Part shown: positions 24,644-33,795 of the stretch, in pieces | Position numbering within the stretch: the first letter of the stretch is position 1 | How the letters are laid out: every line of letters begins with the position of its first letter | Assembly (NCBI GenBank): GCA_013298625.1 | Contig: JAAFIF010000080.1 | Span: 1-47,254 of the forward strand | From: Myxococcales bacterium | Lineage (GTDB): Bacteria > Myxococcota_A > Polyangia > Polyangiales > Ga0077539 | DNA: 47,254 bases | Direction of reading: 5' to 3' | The notes under the pieces: generated by a model | The model's database searches: none | What the model saw: only the letters and a program-made list of their open reading frames with translations | Told to the model about the DNA's origin: nothing | Made by a program: the position numbers and the translations under genes

Positions 24644-25810
24644 CTAGTGACCGACCACAGAGTCGGGACCGGGCCTGAGTATACGAAGAAGGCCGGGGTT
24701 TGCATGCCCCCCCTTCCAAACAAACGCGTCGAGCGCGTAGTGGGTGGCCTGCGGCAGGGCGAGCAGCGGGACGATCCACTGCAGCGCGGCGATCGACGGG
24801 CGAAATCCCAGGTCACCGAAGAGCGCAGCGCGCTCGTGATTGGCGAGCTGGTCCCACGCGAACTCTTCGAGCAGCGCGATCACGGCGAGCAGCGCGACGA
24901 ACGCCCACGCGCCCGCCAGCACGACGGTGCGTCCGAGGCCGCTCTCGCGCGGAGCTCCGCCTGCGCTCGGCGCGCCGTCCTCGGGTTCGTCGGGTTCGTC
25001 GTCACTCCCGAAGCGATTGCGCGCGTAGCGCCAGAGAAACACCAGGTACGGCAGCCCGTGGATCAGCACGTTGGTGACCGTAAACGCCCAGTCGTTGTTG
25101 GTCAGCACGATGCCGACGTACCAGCAGAGCCACGTAGTGGTGAGCACCAGCACCACGCCGGGGTTGGGCTTGCGCGCAGTCGGGCTGAGCGCGCGCTGCG
25201 CTTGCCGAGCGCACCAGAGCCCGAGCAGCGCGAGCATGGCGCGCTCGACGGCGGTGGCGACGGCCACGCTCACCCATCCGCTGGCGAAATCCCCGGCGAC
25301 GAACCAGTCGAACCCGCGCGGCAGGTGCCCGTGCCACCACACGACGGGCCCGAGCGTGACGGCGTACGCGACCGCGCGATCGAGCCGCGCGTCGAGCGTG
25401 TCGGATTCGCCGCGCAAGCGATGGTAGATCGCGACCCAGCCCACTTGCTGCCGCACGAAGTGCCACACCGCGGCGTAGGCGAGGACGCGCCAGAAGCCCG
25501 CGCTTCCGAAGCGCGCGAAGAGCGCGACGCCGAGCGCGTAGAGGCCCATCGGCATCGCGACGTAGAGCCACGGTCTGCGACGAACCTCGGCGCCGTCGAG
25601 GTACACGCGAAAGATCGTCGACCACACGTGCGCGACGTCGACGAAGAGCACCGTCGCCAGCCACGCCCACAAAGGAAAAGGCCGCTCCCACAGCCCCAGC
25701 GGCGCGCCGATCGCGAAGAGCGCCAGCGACAAGAGGGCGCTTCCGCCGAACACCGCGAGGTCTTCGCGCTTCGAGAAGATCCAGCCGGGCTCGGACGCTA
25801 CGCGAGCCAT
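24644..25810 (-). CDS. Polytopic membrane protein of unknown function
   Basis: The 388-residue protein has about eight to ten hydrophobic segments. Conserved-looking polar motifs within or next to them are DVAHVWSTIFR, WHFVRQQVGWVAIYHR, VLIHGLPYLVFLW and, near the end, QATHYALDAFVWK. The several His residues at membrane boundaries resemble metal or heme/quinone-binding membrane enzymes, but I do not recognise the family. An acidic Pro/Gly loop (about 275-300) separates the last helices. The ATG at 25810 is the best start because the protein then begins just before the first helix. It is divergent from the lipoprotein at 25924 and upstream of tetR by 78 bases. Confidence 0.75.
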   Translation of the reverse strand: MARVASEPGWIFSKREDLAVFGGSALLSLALFAIGAPLGLWERPFPLWAWLATVLFVDVAHVWSTIFRVYLDGAEVRRRPWLYVAMPMGLYALGVALFARFGSAGFWRVLAYAAVWHFVRQQVGWVAIYHRLRGESDTLDARLDRAVAYAVTLGPVVWWHGHLPRGFDWFVAGDFASGWVSVAVATAVERAMLALLGLWCARQAQRALSPTARKPNPGVVLVLTTTWLCWYVGIVLTNNDWAFTVTNVLIHGLPYLVFLWRYARNRFGSDDEPDEPEDGAPSAGGAPRESGLGRTVVLAGAWAFVALLAVIALLEEFAWDQLANHERAALFGDLGFRPSIAALQWIVPLLALPQATHYALDAFVWKGGHANPGLLRILRPGPDSVVGH

Positions 25811-25923
25811 GAGCACGAGCCTGTTGCAGCAGCGCGAAGCACGCGCGGATCGTACAACACCGCGCGAGCAGGACGGCCACCGCTCTCTCGCTCGAAGCGC
25901 GGCTTCGCAGGTACGCTGCGGCC

Positions 25924-26703
25924 ATGACAACGCTTCGCGCTTCGCTTCTCGCCTCGTCCCTCGCGCTCGCTGCCTGCGGCGCCGCGGTGAGCCCCACGCT
26001 CGACGGCGCGGCTGCGATCGACGCGGGCGCGCAGCGAGACGGCACCGCGCGAGCCGACGTGATCGGGACGCCCGACGTCGCATCGTCGTGCGCGCCGCTC
26101 GCCCCGAGCGCGCTGCGAGCGCCCAACGTCGTGCGCAGCGCTGCGCGCGCCCCGGTCGCAGCGACCGCCGCCAGCGCAGGGTGCGGCTGCGAGGTCAGCG
26201 CGCGCGCCACCGGAGCGCAGCGCTACGAGCTGCAAGCGTGCGACTGCAGCGTCGATCCGTGCGTCGACCCCAGCTACGTGAGCAACTGGGACGACGCGGC
26301 CAACGGCGTCGTCGCCGAGCCGGCGGCCGAGCGCATCACGGTCGGCGCGATGAGCGCGGAGCTGTGGAGGCTGCCCCTCGGCTACACGTGCGCAGGCGGC
26401 AACGGCAGCATCGCGAGCGTGACGATCGAGGCCGACAACGACGCGCGCCGCTCGGGCCCGCGACGGGTCTGGGCGCTCGTCACGGGGACGGTCCGGCGCT
26501 GCTCGGGCGAACCGCTGGTGCTCATCGAGACGCGCGCGGGCTCGCCGATCTTCCTCGAGCCGCAGGACTGCAACAACTTCGACTGCGACGGCCCCACGCG
26601 CCCCGTGCCCTACCGCGCCTGGGTCATGCTCGGAGAGCTCGCTCCAGGGACGCACTCGATCTTCTACTCGCCTGGAATTTCTCAGACGTTCGAAGTGCGG
26701 TAG
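25924..26703 (+). CDS. Lipoprotein of unknown function, Cys-rich
   Basis: The 259-residue protein has a textbook lipoprotein signal (MTTLRASLLASSLALAACG), an Ala/Asp-rich linker, then a domain with several Cys pairs (GCGCEV, ACDCSVDPCVDPSYV, RRCSG, CNNFDC). Alternating beta-like stretches (RVWALVTGTVRRC, PLVLIETRAG) suggest a disulfide-stabilised beta domain. No family is recognised. It ends directly against the stop of the convergent CAP-domain gene, so the two messages overlap at their 3' ends if transcription reads through. Confidence 0.75.
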   Translation: MTTLRASLLASSLALAACGAAVSPTLDGAAAIDAGAQRDGTARADVIGTPDVASSCAPLAPSALRAPNVVRSAARAPVAATAASAGCGCEVSARATGAQRYELQACDCSVDPCVDPSYVSNWDDAANGVVAEPAAERITVGAMSAELWRLPLGYTCAGGNGSIASVTIEADNDARRSGPRRVWALVTGTVRRCSGEPLVLIETRAGSPIFLEPQDCNNFDCDGPTRPVPYRAWVMLGELAPGTHSIFYSPGISQTFEVR

Positions 26704-27930
26704 CTACGGGCAGCTCGCGACGCGCACCGTGTATTCGAGCGGCGCCTCGACGCCCATCGCGTTGCGCACGTTCGACAGCGAGACGCGCCACGTCTCGCCC
26801 GCGCTCAACCGCGGAGACTCGACGCGCCAACCGATCGTCGTTCCGCCGCCGTATCCGCCGGCGAGATTCAAGCGGCGCAGCGTCGCCGTCGCGCCGTCGG
26901 GCACGCGCGTCATCGTCACCGTCGTCATCGAGGTGGGGCTCGCGCGGTGGCCGGTGAAGCTCCAGTAGCCGTTGGCGATCGCGTCGGGGATCGGGCCCGG
27001 CGGAGGATACGCGTGAAAATCCAGTGCCATTCCGCCGCCGCTCATGCCGAACACACCCAAGCACATCGCGTCCGAGTAGAAGCCCACGCCCACCGGTCCG
27101 AGCGGCGGGTTCATGATCCACCGACGGTGCCCGAGCGTGCTCTCGTTGCCGTTGTCGATCATGAAGTTGTCGATCGCCTCCGCCGCCGAGCCCGTCCCCC
27201 ACGAGATGTTGCTCGAGCCCGCGCCGGCCGCGCCCTGCGCCGAATAACACGCGACGCTCATCGCAGGGTGGTGTGGGTCGGGGTTGCCTGGCCCCGGCCA
27301 GCCCGCGCGCGACTCGAGCACCGCGCACGACTGCGCCGTCGCGTTGGCCCCGTCCTGATCGCTCACTGGTCCGAGCCCCACCATCCATCGAAACATGTTG
27401 ATGCGCACCAGCGCGTCGTCGACCGCGTCGCGCGGCATCGAGCCGGGGTCGCACATCGAAGGCCCGGGCGTGTACTTCACCGCGGCGTTCTCGACGTGGC
27501 CTTCGCGCCAGCGGCGGCAGACCTCGGCCTCGGTGTGCGTGGCGGGGTCCGTTGCGTTCGAGCCTGCGACGCACTCGCTGCCCATGCGCTCGAAGCCCGG
27601 CGCGCATTGGCACCCCGTCGCCGCGCAGTACGCGTTGGCGCCGCACGCGGGCTCGCAGCGCGGACCGACGCCTGTGTCCACACGCACGCCAGTGTCCACG
27701 CCGCTGTCCGCGCGCGCGTCCATCGCGACCATCGAGCCGTCGACGAGGGAGACCACGTCGATCGCAGCGCGATCCATGGTGACCGCGTCGCGGGCGCGCG
27801 TGACGTCCGTCGCGCGGCCTTCGGGGTCGTCATAGATGGTCCCGGGCGCACAGCCGCTCGCGAGAGCGCTGATCGACAGCGCCCACGCGGTGATCGTGGC
27901 GGCGTGCTGCATGCGATTCACGGCGGTCAT
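26704..27930 (-). CDS. CAP/SCP-domain lipoprotein with EGF-like segment
   Basis: The 408-residue protein has a lipoprotein signal (ALASGCAPG, Cys near 27), an Asp-rich linker, and a small Cys-rich EGF-like piece (CEPACGANAYCAATGCQCAPGF). It then has a CAP (cysteine-rich secretory protein/PR-1) domain with LVRINMFRWMVGL, a central AEAIDNFMIDNG and GHRRWIMNPP, the last being the strongest CAP signature. A C-terminal beta domain (about 310-408) follows. CAP proteins are secreted, with lipid- or metal-binding and sometimes protease-related roles. The start is ATG 27930, with 27912 as an alternative. Its stop abuts that of the convergent gene. Confidence 0.8.
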   Translation of the reverse strand: MTAVNRMQHAATITAWALSISALASGCAPGTIYDDPEGRATDVTRARDAVTMDRAAIDVVSLVDGSMVAMDARADSGVDTGVRVDTGVGPRCEPACGANAYCAATGCQCAPGFERMGSECVAGSNATDPATHTEAEVCRRWREGHVENAAVKYTPGPSMCDPGSMPRDAVDDALVRINMFRWMVGLGPVSDQDGANATAQSCAVLESRAGWPGPGNPDPHHPAMSVACYSAQGAAGAGSSNISWGTGSAAEAIDNFMIDNGNESTLGHRRWIMNPPLGPVGVGFYSDAMCLGVFGMSGGGMALDFHAYPPPGPIPDAIANGYWSFTGHRASPTSMTTVTMTRVPDGATATLRRLNLAGGYGGGTTIGWRVESPRLSAGETWRVSLSNVRNAMGVEAPLEYTVRVASCP

Positions 27931-27983
27931 CGACGCTCACTCTACCGCTGAGCATCGTCGCTCGGGGCGCGCCGACGACGACG

Positions 27984-29621
27984 CTACGCGGGCGGGGCTG
28001 GCGCAAGAATCGCGTTTGCAGCGCGGATTCCACGGTCGAACGCCTCTTCGAAGAGCGCGATGCCCGAGCGATCCGTGTGCGCGAACAGCACGCGCGGATC
28101 GGACGAGACCGGCGCTTCGGGCGCGCGGCGCGAGAGAAAACCCACCGTCGGCCGCGGCATCGCGTGGCCCCAGCGCATCACGTCCACGCGGCGCAAAACC
28201 CGCGCGAGGTCCGGGTGGGCGCGGGCGACGTCGCTCACCGCGGCGTCCGCGCACGCGCGCCAGTCCATCGCCAGCAGCTTGCGACGCTCGGCGTTGGGAT
28301 CATCGCCGCACAAGGGCAGGTACCACGTGAGCACGTTGGGTCCGTGGTCGCGCATGGACTGGTGCGTCGCGCTCACGTAGCCGAGCGCGGGCGAGTCGTA
28401 GAGCACGTTGTCCCAGGCCATCTCGAGCCCGCTCGCGTCGCGCGCTGGGCGATCGTCGAGGTGCAGGTTGCAGACGAGCCACGGCGAGTACTCGTGCTCG
28501 CCCGCCGCGCCCGTCGCGCGCAGCGCAGGCGCGAGGATCCGCTGCGCGACGTAGCGCGGGACCGCCACCACCACGCGCTCGCAACGATAGCGGACCAGCG
28601 CGCCGCTCTCGACGCGCGACGCGCGAACGAGCGCAGCGCCGTCCTCGCCGAGCTCGACGCCGTGCGCCATCACGCCGCAGTCGATCCGGCCGCGGAGCGC
28701 TTCTGCAAAATGCCGAACGAACCGCCCGTTTCCCTCGGGAAACGCGATGAGCTCCTCGGCCGACGCGCCCTCTTGCTGCACGCGCGAGGCGAAGTAGAAG
28801 AGCCCCGCCCACGCGCTCGTCTGCGCGGCGCGCAGCCCGTAGTCGTCGCGGCACGCGTAGTCGACCATCCAGCGCAGCCGCTCGGACGTGAACCCGCGCT
28901 CGTCGAGCCACCGCGCGATGGTGCTGCGATCGAGCGCCCTCGCCTCGGGCTCGTCGCTGGCGAGCGTGCTCGGAAGCACGAACGGCCGCCGTCCCTGCGC
29001 GTCGCGACGACGCACCCACGCGTCGACCTCGCTCTGAAAGCGCCGCCATTGCCGCAGGTCGTCCTCGCTCGCGCCGTCCGCAGGATAGAGCCCCTCGCGC
29101 CACTGCCCGCGAAACCAGAGCCGCTCGTCGAGGTCGCGCACGAGGTGCTCTTCGCGCACCACCGGGCGGCCGTCGGGCGCGATCGACTCGAGCACGTTCA
29201 TCTCTCGAAGCAGCGCGACGAAGTCGCGGTTGTGCGCGCCGGGCGTGGGGACGTAGTGGGCGCCCCAGGGGTAGGCGGTCACCGAGGATTCGCTGAAGCG
29301 GGACGTTCCGCCGGGAGACGACTCGAGCTCGATGACGGTGACGGCGTCGGGGTCGCTGAGCGACTGACGCAGGCGCCACGCACAGGACAGCCCCGCGGGG
29401 CCGGCGCCGATCACGAGCACGCGCGTTCGAACCTCGGGCGCGCTCGCCCAGCGCTCGGGCGCGAGGGGCTCGCGAAGCGCGTGCGCGTGGCGGACGTCCT
29501 GGCCGATGATCGCTCCGTCGTACGAGAGGATCGGCGAGCGTCGACACGCAGCGGCGGCGAGCGGCGCGCCGAGCAGGACCGTGAGCGCCTCGCGACGGGT
29601 GCTCTGTCGCAGTGATTTCAC
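27984..29621 (-). CDS. Tat-exported FAD-dependent amine oxidase-like lipoprotein
   Basis: The 545-residue protein starts at a GTG (29621) with an AGGAGA Shine-Dalgarno (29634-29629) seven bases upstream. The N-terminus STRREALTVLLG is a twin-arginine signal, with a possible lipobox at AAAAC, so the folded flavoprotein is probably exported and lipid-anchored. The Rossmann motif VIGAGPAGLSCAWRL and following ELESSPGGTSRF place it with flavin-containing amine oxidases. The C-terminal FAD region reads PRVLFAHTDRSGIALFEEAF. Polyamine or other amine oxidation fits the neighbouring spermidine-synthase-type membrane gene, with which it overlaps by four bases (GTGA). Confidence 0.85.
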   Translation of the reverse strand: MKSLRQSTRREALTVLLGAPLAAAACRRSPILSYDGAIIGQDVRHAHALREPLAPERWASAPEVRTRVLVIGAGPAGLSCAWRLRQSLSDPDAVTVIELESSPGGTSRFSESSVTAYPWGAHYVPTPGAHNRDFVALLREMNVLESIAPDGRPVVREEHLVRDLDERLWFRGQWREGLYPADGASEDDLRQWRRFQSEVDAWVRRRDAQGRRPFVLPSTLASDEPEARALDRSTIARWLDERGFTSERLRWMVDYACRDDYGLRAAQTSAWAGLFYFASRVQQEGASAEELIAFPEGNGRFVRHFAEALRGRIDCGVMAHGVELGEDGAALVRASRVESGALVRYRCERVVVAVPRYVAQRILAPALRATGAAGEHEYSPWLVCNLHLDDRPARDASGLEMAWDNVLYDSPALGYVSATHQSMRDHGPNVLTWYLPLCGDDPNAERRKLLAMDWRACADAAVSDVARAHPDLARVLRRVDVMRWGHAMPRPTVGFLSRRAPEAPVSSDPRVLFAHTDRSGIALFEEAFDRGIRAANAILAPAPPA

Positions 29622-30403
29622 CGGCGAATCTCCTGCGCACTCGAGTTCGTGCGCACTTCGTCGCGGTCCACCGAGCGCTCGAGCGCGGGCGCCGCGAGGT
29701 AGAGCGCCGAGAGCATCGCGACCACCAGCACCGACGCAGCGCGCAGCGCGCCAGGGCGTCGCACGGGCGCGAGGGCCCATGTGCTCGCGAGCGCCGCAAG
29801 CGCGTTGAGCGCGCCGATGAGCACACCGGTCCGCAGCGCGCCCGCGTACGGCGCGAGCACAAACGCAAACGCCACCGAGCCGAGCAGAGAGCCCAAGTGA
29901 TCGAAGGCGAGCACCCTGGCGACCGCGCTGCGAAAGGACTCGCGCTCGCCGAGCACGCGGAGCAGCAGCGGGATCTCCATTCCGACGAGCGCGCCGATCA
30001 CGAGGACCGAGCCGTACAGCGCCGCGCGAAAGACCGACGGGCGATCGAAGACCAAAAAGAGCAGCGGCACCGAGAGGCCGCCGACCACGGCGAGCACGAG
30101 CTCGATCAGGACGAAGCGCGTCGTGACGTCGCGCTCGACCTTCGCGGACAGATACGAGCCGAGCCCCATCGCGCCGAGGTACAGCCCGATCACCGTGGCG
30201 AACTGCCCGACAGTGTCTCCGAGCACCCAGCTCGCGACGGTGCCCGCGAGCAGCTCGTACACGAGGCCGCACGTTGCGACGACGAGCGCGATGATCAGCG
30301 CGAGCCGGGCACGCTGCTCGTCTCCGGGGCTCGACGGCTCGGACGAAGGCGAAGCGACTGGTGCGCCCGCGCTCGCAGCGGGCAGCGCGTCGCCCTCGCT
30401 CAC
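29618..30403 (-). CDS. Stand-alone spermidine-synthase-type membrane domain protein
   Basis: The 261-residue protein has a short Ser/Pro/Gly N-terminus and six or seven membrane helices in the pattern of the N-terminal half of membrane-bound spermidine synthases: CGLVYELLAGTVASWVLGDT, FATVIGLYLGAMGLGSYLSA, GMEIPLLLRVL and AFDHLGSLLGSVAFA. It ends soon after the last helix, and the catalytic Rossmann aminopropyltransferase domain is missing. The GTG start overlaps the DUF350 stop (GTGA) and the stop overlaps the oxidase GTG, so all three are coupled. The downstream flavoprotein may substitute as the catalytic partner. A frameshift-truncated synthase is less likely, since the tight downstream overlap leaves no remnant. 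Confidence 0.8.
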   Translation of the reverse strand: MSEGDALPAASAGAPVASPSSEPSSPGDEQRARLALIIALVVATCGLVYELLAGTVASWVLGDTVGQFATVIGLYLGAMGLGSYLSAKVERDVTTRFVLIELVLAVVGGLSVPLLFLVFDRPSVFRAALYGSVLVIGALVGMEIPLLLRVLGERESFRSAVARVLAFDHLGSLLGSVAFAFVLAPYAGALRTGVLIGALNALAALASTWALAPVRRPGALRAASVLVVAMLSALYLAAPALERSVDRDEVRTNSSAQEIRR

Positions 30404-30672
30404 CCGTGGACCGCGGCCGAGACGATCATCGCGATGCCGACGATGACCGCGGCGATCACGATTCCGAGGGAGGTGTTCTGGTCGTCTTCGATCTCTTTGC
30501 GGATCGAGAACGGAACGGCCTTGTTGATGATCATGAACGCGATCGCGAACATCACCAGTCCGACCGTCGAATACACGAGCGAGCCCACCACGCCGCGGAC
30601 GAGCGACGCGACCGAGAGCCCTTCGGATGCCCCTGTGTTGGTGGCCTGCGCGATGAGTGCGAGTGTGTTCAT
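30400..30672 (-). CDS. DUF350-family small membrane protein
   Basis: The 90-residue protein has two to three hydrophobic helices: VRGVVGSLVYSTVGLVMFAIAF, then NKAVPFSIRKEIEDDQNTSLGI and a final helix IVIAAVIVGIAMIV. The central N-x-A-x-x-x-x-I-R-x-E-I-E-D-D-x-N region is the DUF350 hallmark. DUF350 proteins recur next to spermidine-synthase-type membrane proteins and DUF4178/zinc-ribbon proteins. ATG 30672 was chosen because the longer frame adds only an Arg-rich run. It lies 22 bases after the zinc-ribbon gene. Confidence 0.85.
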   Translation of the reverse strand: MNTLALIAQATNTGASEGLSVASLVRGVVGSLVYSTVGLVMFAIAFMIINKAVPFSIRKEIEDDQNTSLGIVIAAVIVGIAMIVSAAVHG

Positions 30673-30694
30673 GACCGTGTGACCAACGCTTGTA

Positions 30695-31768
30695 TCACGG
30701 AGTTGGCTTCTTGAGCTTGCGCTTGAGCGCGGCGACGGGATCGTCGTCCTCCGGCGGCGGCGCCGCGGGAGCACCCTTCGGCGGCTCGCCCTCGCCCGGC
30801 GTCAGGGGCTGCGCGGGGCTCGCGCTCGAACGCGGCTTGGGCTCGTAGTCCAGGCCCACCCCGAGGCCCAGCTCCGCGGCGGACATGGCCGAACGAGAGA
30901 AGTCTTCACCGCCGCGCGACTGGTCGCTGGCCGGGCCTTCGTCCGCCGCTGGCGCAGCGACGTCGCCGAGCGCAGCAGGCTCGGGGCCGCTTGAATTCGT
31001 GGGCTCTGCTGCGGGCGCGCCGACCTTCGGTCCGCCGGTCTTCAAGCGGGCCTTGAGCGCGGCGAACTCGTCCTCAGCGGCGCGCTCGATGGCGGCCTCT
31101 TTGCGGCGAACCTCTTCGGCCTCGGCGCCCTTGACGAACGGAGAGCCGGCCTTGGGCGCGTCGTCCCCGCCGCTGTCTCCGCCGCCGACGGCGCTGGTGA
31201 CCGTGGCGATCTTGGACTTGAGCGCAGAGAACGCCTTGTCGAACGAAGGCCCCTCGCCCTCGGCCGCGCCGCTCGCCGGGGACTTCAGCCTCGCGACCAC
31301 CACGGGCTTGTCGTCGCTCTCTTCGTCCCACGCCGTGAGCTTCGCGAGCGCGCGCTCGACCTTCTCGAGCTCGGCGCGCCCCGAGGTCGCCACGCCGCGC
31401 GCCTCTCGGGCGAGCACGTCGTCGCCGCGGCGCTCGGCGAGGTCGGCGCGCCTCGTCCACAAATCGATGTCCTCTTTGAGCTGCTGCGCCTTGCGCTCGA
31501 GCGAGGCCACCTTGGGATCAGCGCGAGAGAGGCCAGCGTCTTCGGGCGGCTCGATCGCGGTGTTGCACGAGGGGCACGCGAACACGCGCTTGGGCTCTTC
31601 GACGCCGATCAACGAGAGCCCGAACACCTTGAGGTTCTTCACCAGGTCCTTCTCGACGAAGCGCACCCAGCGCTTGCACGAGGGGCACTCCATCTCGCGC
31701 GTGCGGGGGTTGTCGACGTCTTCGAGGTCGAAGCCTGTTCCACCAACGATCGCCCAGGGCTTGGCCAT
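30695..31768 (-). CDS. Zinc-ribbon protein with coiled coil and disordered tail
   Basis: The 357-residue protein has a four-Cys zinc ribbon near its N-terminus: CPSC at about 28-31 in EMECPSCKRWVRF and CPSC again at about 65-68 in VFACPSCNTAIE. A coiled coil follows (about 85-150, SLERKAQQLKEDIDLWTRRADLAERRG). The rest is Ala/Pro/Gly-rich and probably disordered, with a second helical patch (RRKEAAIERAAEDEFAALKARLK). It lacks a signal peptide, so it is cytosolic. As first gene of the DUF350/membrane/oxidase operon it may regulate or tether that complex (inference). I do not see a full DUF4178 domain. Confidence 0.75.
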   Translation of the reverse strand: MAKPWAIVGGTGFDLEDVDNPRTREMECPSCKRWVRFVEKDLVKNLKVFGLSLIGVEEPKRVFACPSCNTAIEPPEDAGLSRADPKVASLERKAQQLKEDIDLWTRRADLAERRGDDVLAREARGVATSGRAELEKVERALAKLTAWDEESDDKPVVVARLKSPASGAAEGEGPSFDKAFSALKSKIATVTSAVGGGDSGGDDAPKAGSPFVKGAEAEEVRRKEAAIERAAEDEFAALKARLKTGGPKVGAPAAEPTNSSGPEPAALGDVAAPAADEGPASDQSRGGEDFSRSAMSAAELGLGVGLDYEPKPRSSASPAQPLTPGEGEPPKGAPAAPPPEDDDPVAALKRKLKKPTP

Positions 31769-31825
31769 TGCGTATGCGCGACGGTAGCACCGTTGGCCCC
31801 GCCTCGACGCGACTGTTGCCGTCGC

Positions 31826-33784
31826 TCAGCCGTCGTTGCTCTTGCGAGAGGGCTCGATCGGCTTGACGACACGGATCTGCCCCGAGGCGGGCGTCGCTCT
31901 GCGCTGCGCGATCCGCGCGCTGCGAGCGCGCTCAGCGACCTCGAGCGGCGAAGCGCCGAGCCGAATCGCCACCGTCGCGAACGCCCTCGCCGCGTGCAAC
32001 GCCGTCGGCCGCGACTCCATCTTCTTCGACAAGCACGCCATCAGCGTCTCTTCGAAGAGCGGGTCGACCTCGCCGAGCACGCTCTTCAACGGCGTCGGCT
32101 CGGCGAACGCGTGGCGCGCGACCCACTCGTTGGCGCGCGTCGCGCGGTACGGCGCGCAGCCCGCCGCGAGCTGATAGAGCACCAGCGCCGCAGTGTACAC
32201 GTCCGACGCGGGGCCCACGGTCTCGGGCGCGAGCACTTGTTCGGGGCTCATGAACGCCGGCGTCCCCAGGATGTGATCGTCGCCCGTCGAGATGGGCGAG
32301 GCCGCCTCGCGGATGCGCGCGAGGCCGAAATCGAGCAGCTTGAGCCCAGGGGAGTCGGGCACGAGCATGAGGTTCTCGGGCTTGATGTCTCGGTGCGTGA
32401 TGCCCGTGCGGTGCGCGACCTCGAGCGCCGCGAAGAGCACCGAGCCGAGGCGCGCGACGCGGTCGATCGGCCAGCGACCGTCGGTCTCGAGCGCGCTCGC
32501 GAGGGTCCTTCCGTCGACGTACTGCAGCACGATGAAGAGCAGCCCGTCTTCGGACACGCCGACGTGCTCGGTGCGAACGATGGTCGGATGCTCGACGGAC
32601 GCGATCGCTTCGGCCTCGCGAAACAGCCGAAACATCGCGTCGAGGTCGTCCTTGCGCTTGGGGCTCAGCACCTTCACCGCCACGCGCGACGAGGACGTCA
32701 GGTCCGTCGCTTCGTACACGACGCCCATCGCGCCGCGGCCGATCGGGCGCACGATCTCGACGCGCTCGGCCAGCACCGTCCCTCGCGCGAGCGTCGCCGT
32801 CAGCCGCTCGCCCTTCGCGAGCCGCGCGAGCGCCACGCTGAGCTCGCGAGACGTCTCGCGCACGCGCTCAGAGAGCACGGCGTTGAGCCGCTCGACCTCG
32901 GAGGACTGCGCGATCACCGACGCGGTCTGCTCTTGCACCATCTGGTCGAGCTCGCGGTTGAGCCGCTCGAAGTCCGCGCGGACGCGCACTTCGTTGGCGT
33001 AGCTGTCCCACAGCACCGACGAGACCTTCATGCACGCTGCGGCGAAGAAGAGCGAGACCCACAGGACGGGCAACGCCCGCATCGTCCCGAGCAGCGCCAT
33101 CGCGGCGGCGAGCGTGAGCGCCGACGTGCCGAACACAGCCAGCGCGAGCAGCGAGCGACGCGCGCGAAACATCATGGTGCCCGCGACCATCGCCAGCACG
33201 AGCGCGTAGGGCTCTCGCTGCTGCGGCAGCGCGAGGAGCGAGAGCGCCGCGCCCATCGCGCACAAATGCGCGACCGCAAACTCACCAGCCCGGTCGCGCA
33301 GACCCGCGACCCACCAGGTCTTCGCGCCCCGCTCGGACGTGGCGAAATAGCCGACGAGCGCCACGGGAAGCGAGAGCGCGTGCACCATCGCCAGCGCTTC
33401 GCTGCGCGGCGAGTCCTCGGTCACCCTCGGGACGTTGGCCTCGATCCCGCGCCAGAAGACCGCCAGCGCGTTGGCCACGATCAGCACCGACGCGACCGTG
33501 CGCGATCGCTCGACGTTGAGCTCGCGGCGGCTGTGCTCGAACTCTTCGTCCGGATCGCGCACGGACACGAGCCGATCGCCGATCGGCGAGACCCCAGACG
33601 CGTCGACCGCGCCCCCCTCCAACGGCTCGTCCGCGAGCCCGCCCTCGACGTCGGACAGCGGGACGCTGCCCGAATCTTCCGACGTTGTAGTGGGGGGACC
33701 GGCAGGGATGGACAAGAGACCACGAACTCTGCCACAGACAACGCAATCGCGACAGAGCGCAACCGCCTTACGACTTCTATCCAC
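31826..33784 (-). CDS. Membrane Ser/Thr protein kinase (Hanks-type)
   Basis: The 652-residue protein has a cytosolic N-terminus, four to six membrane helices (about 96-255), a coiled coil (about 270-325) and a C-terminal kinase domain (about 340-600). All catalytic motifs are present: glycine loop GRGAMGVVYEA (about 349-359), VAVKVLS (K371), HRDIKPENL (H464, D466, N471), DFGLAR (D485) and SPEQ. The order of membrane sensor first and kinase last is reversed from the usual PknB layout and typical of some myxobacterial kinases. The GTG at 33784 lacks a Shine-Dalgarno and sits 11 bases from the divergent gene, so the true start may be further in, for example the TTG at 33715. Confidence 0.85.
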   Translation of the reverse strand: MDRSRKAVALCRDCVVCGRVRGLLSIPAGPPTTTSEDSGSVPLSDVEGGLADEPLEGGAVDASGVSPIGDRLVSVRDPDEEFEHSRRELNVERSRTVASVLIVANALAVFWRGIEANVPRVTEDSPRSEALAMVHALSLPVALVGYFATSERGAKTWWVAGLRDRAGEFAVAHLCAMGAALSLLALPQQREPYALVLAMVAGTMMFRARRSLLALAVFGTSALTLAAAMALLGTMRALPVLWVSLFFAAACMKVSSVLWDSYANEVRVRADFERLNRELDQMVQEQTASVIAQSSEVERLNAVLSERVRETSRELSVALARLAKGERLTATLARGTVLAERVEIVRPIGRGAMGVVYEATDLTSSSRVAVKVLSPKRKDDLDAMFRLFREAEAIASVEHPTIVRTEHVGVSEDGLLFIVLQYVDGRTLASALETDGRWPIDRVARLGSVLFAALEVAHRTGITHRDIKPENLMLVPDSPGLKLLDFGLARIREAASPISTGDDHILGTPAFMSPEQVLAPETVGPASDVYTAALVLYQLAAGCAPYRATRANEWVARHAFAEPTPLKSVLGEVDPLFEETLMACLSKKMESRPTALHAARAFATVAIRLGASPLEVAERARSARIAQRRATPASGQIRVVKPIEPSRKSNDG

Positions 33785-33795
33785 CGAGCGCAGCG

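Noticed and set aside
26700..26707. GTAGCTAC palindrome considered as terminator or operator
   Set aside because: Eight bases made of two abutting stop codons; no stem-loop or second copy.
29618..30403. Full polyamine aminopropyltransferase
   Set aside because: Only the membrane domain is present; no Rossmann catalytic domain in any frame before the coupled oxidase.
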